Of a DNA stretch of 7,883 nt, positions 6,987 to 7,883 are shown in pieces (the stretch's first letter is position 1; every line of letters begins with the position of its first letter). The DNA is from Methanosphaera sp. rholeuAM130 (lineage in GTDB: Archaea > Methanobacteriota > Methanobacteria > Methanobacteriales > Methanobacteriaceae): contig MUZY01000229.1 of NCBI GenBank assembly GCA_003266065.1, forward strand, positions 1,069 to 8,951, given 5' to 3'. A program made the position numbers and the translations under genes. The notes under the pieces were generated by a model. It had not been told where the DNA came from. It saw only the letters and a list, made by a program, of their open reading frames with translations, and made no database searches.

Positions 6987-7883
6987 TTAGTTTACGGTCA
7001 AGGATTTTGATGCGTATTTGATTGGGTTGGATTGTGTGTTTCCGTTGTAGTTGAGTGCTATTTCATAGACTCCGGGGTTCATGTAGTTTGGTATGGTGTA
7101 GTTCCATTTTGCTATTCCTTTTGTAATGTTTTGTGTTGTGTATTTTTCTTCGAAGAATTCTGTGATTAGTGGGACGGTTTTTCCGTTTACTTTGAATATG
7201 TATTGTCCGCTTATGACTGGTGTTTTTGTGTTTTTGTTTGTGAGTGTTGCTTTGAGTGTGACGGTTTTTCCTGGTGTTGCTGTTATTGGTGTTATGTTTA
7301 CGGTTACGTCCTGTTTGGATATGTTTATTGTTGAGTTTATTACTTTTGAGTTGTATCTGTAGTTTTCGCCTAGTGTTATTTTGAATTTGTTTTCTCCCGG
7401 CGGTAGGTATGGTACTGTTATTTCGGTGTCGAGTATGGAGTTGGTTACTGTTAGTGTTTTTACTGTTCTGTCTCCTAGTTTTATTGCTACTTGTGTGTTT
7501 CCGTATATTTTGTTTCCGTTGGTGTCTGTGAGTGTTTGTTTGATTTTTATTTTTTGTTCGCTTGTTCCGTTTAGTTTTATTGTGAATGTTTTGTATGTTG
7601 CTTTGGTTACTGTCATTTTTGTTGTGTTTTCTGCTCTGTTGAATCCTGATTTGGAGAATATTGCTGTTATTGTGTATTCTTTTCCACTGTAGCTTGCCAG
7701 TGTCATTGTCAGTGTTCCCGTACCGTTTTTGATGGTTATTGCTGATGTGTTTGTGTTGGTGTCTTTTATGCTTAGTCCGTTTATTTTTATTACTGCCGTT
7801 CCGTTTACCGGTTTTTTATCTGTATCTGTTATGGTTAGGTTGATTGTGATGGTTTTTCCTGTGGCGACTTTTTTAGGTGCCTG
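6987..7883 (-). CDS. Adhesin-like surface protein with Ig-like repeats, N-terminus beyond right edge
   Basis: The frame is open from the right edge to TAA at 6987-6989 and gives the last 298 residues; an internal Met at 7706 is not the start, because the frame reads on upstream with the same repeat character. Three beta-sandwich units of about 95-105 residues can be seen: residues 1-94, 95-189 and 190-298. Units 1 and 3 share a strand pattern, with GKTITINLTITDTDKKPVNG matching GKTVTLKATLTNKNTKTPVISG. Each unit ends in a short strand plus Thr/Ser/Lys linker (MTVTKA, INISKQ, LTVN). This resembles the bacterial Ig-like repeats of methanogen adhesin-like proteins, thought to be exported and to bind other cells or surfaces. 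About ten N-x-S/T sequons suggest N-glycosylation. The C-terminus ends in a repeat, with no transmembrane anchor or sorting motif, so attachment to the wall must rely on the unseen part. Codons favour AAC for Asn and ACA for Thr. Confidence 0.85.
   Translation of the reverse strand, partial: QAPKKVATGKTITINLTITDTDKKPVNGTAVIKINGLSIKDTNTNTSAITIKNGTGTLTMTLASYSGKEYTITAIFSKSGFNRAENTTKMTVTKATYKTFTIKLNGTSEQKIKIKQTLTDTNGNKIYGNTQVAIKLGDRTVKTLTVTNSILDTEITVPYLPPGENKFKITLGENYRYNSKVINSTINISKQDVTVNITPITATPGKTVTLKATLTNKNTKTPVISGQYIFKVNGKTVPLITEFFEEKYTTQNITKGIAKWNYTIPNYMNPGVYEIALNYNGNTQSNPIKYASKSLTVN

Noticed and set aside
7126..7692. Plus-strand frames opposite the adhesin-like gene, hydrophobic and Val/Phe-rich
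   Set aside because: The minus strand carries clear Ig-like repeats; the apparent membrane-protein look arises from reversed Thr/Asn/Lys codons.
6987..7706. Met codon at 7706 as the start of the surface protein
   Set aside because: The frame stays open upstream to the right edge with the same beta-strand repeat character, and no ribosome binding site precedes this Met.

Overview
The window looks like an AT-rich genomic segment from a methanogenic archaeon of the Methanobacteriales, most likely Methanobrevibacter. Three things point that way: strong A/T preference at third codon positions, a cell-surface adhesin-like protein built from Ig-like beta-sandwich repeats rich in Thr, Asn and Lys, and a nonribosomal peptide synthetase (NRPS), which is rare in archaea but has been reported in Methanobrevibacter ruminantium and relatives. 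The genus is inferred from protein style; no rRNA or other marker is present.

Both genes lie on the minus strand, so transcription runs from the right edge to the left edge. At the right, 7883-6987 encodes the C-terminal 298 residues of the adhesin-like protein, whose start lies outside the window. An AT-only-looking spacer of 244 bases (6986-6743) holds a ribosome binding site, a small inverted repeat and an AT palindrome. From 6742 to the left edge runs one uninterrupted NRPS reading frame of 2247 residues, which leaves the window still open. I translated it in full and found no stop or frameshift.

The NRPS reads C1 - extra partial C lobe - A1 - T1 - C2 - A2 - T2 - C3 (start only). It therefore activates at least two building blocks and passes the product to at least one further C domain. 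Three details stand out. Adenylation domain 1 has Ile where amino-acid-activating domains carry the conserved Asp that binds the alpha-amino group, so its substrate may not be an alpha-amino acid. Between C1 and A1 there is about 195 extra residues that align with the C-terminal half of a condensation domain, apparently a remnant of a second C domain. The first C domain has QHxxxDG in place of HHxxxDG and sits at the very N-terminus, as in lipo-initiating or trans-accepting enzymes.

The adhesin and the NRPS are probably separate transcription units. Nothing in the sequence links their functions, apart from both plausibly acting in how the cell meets its surroundings.
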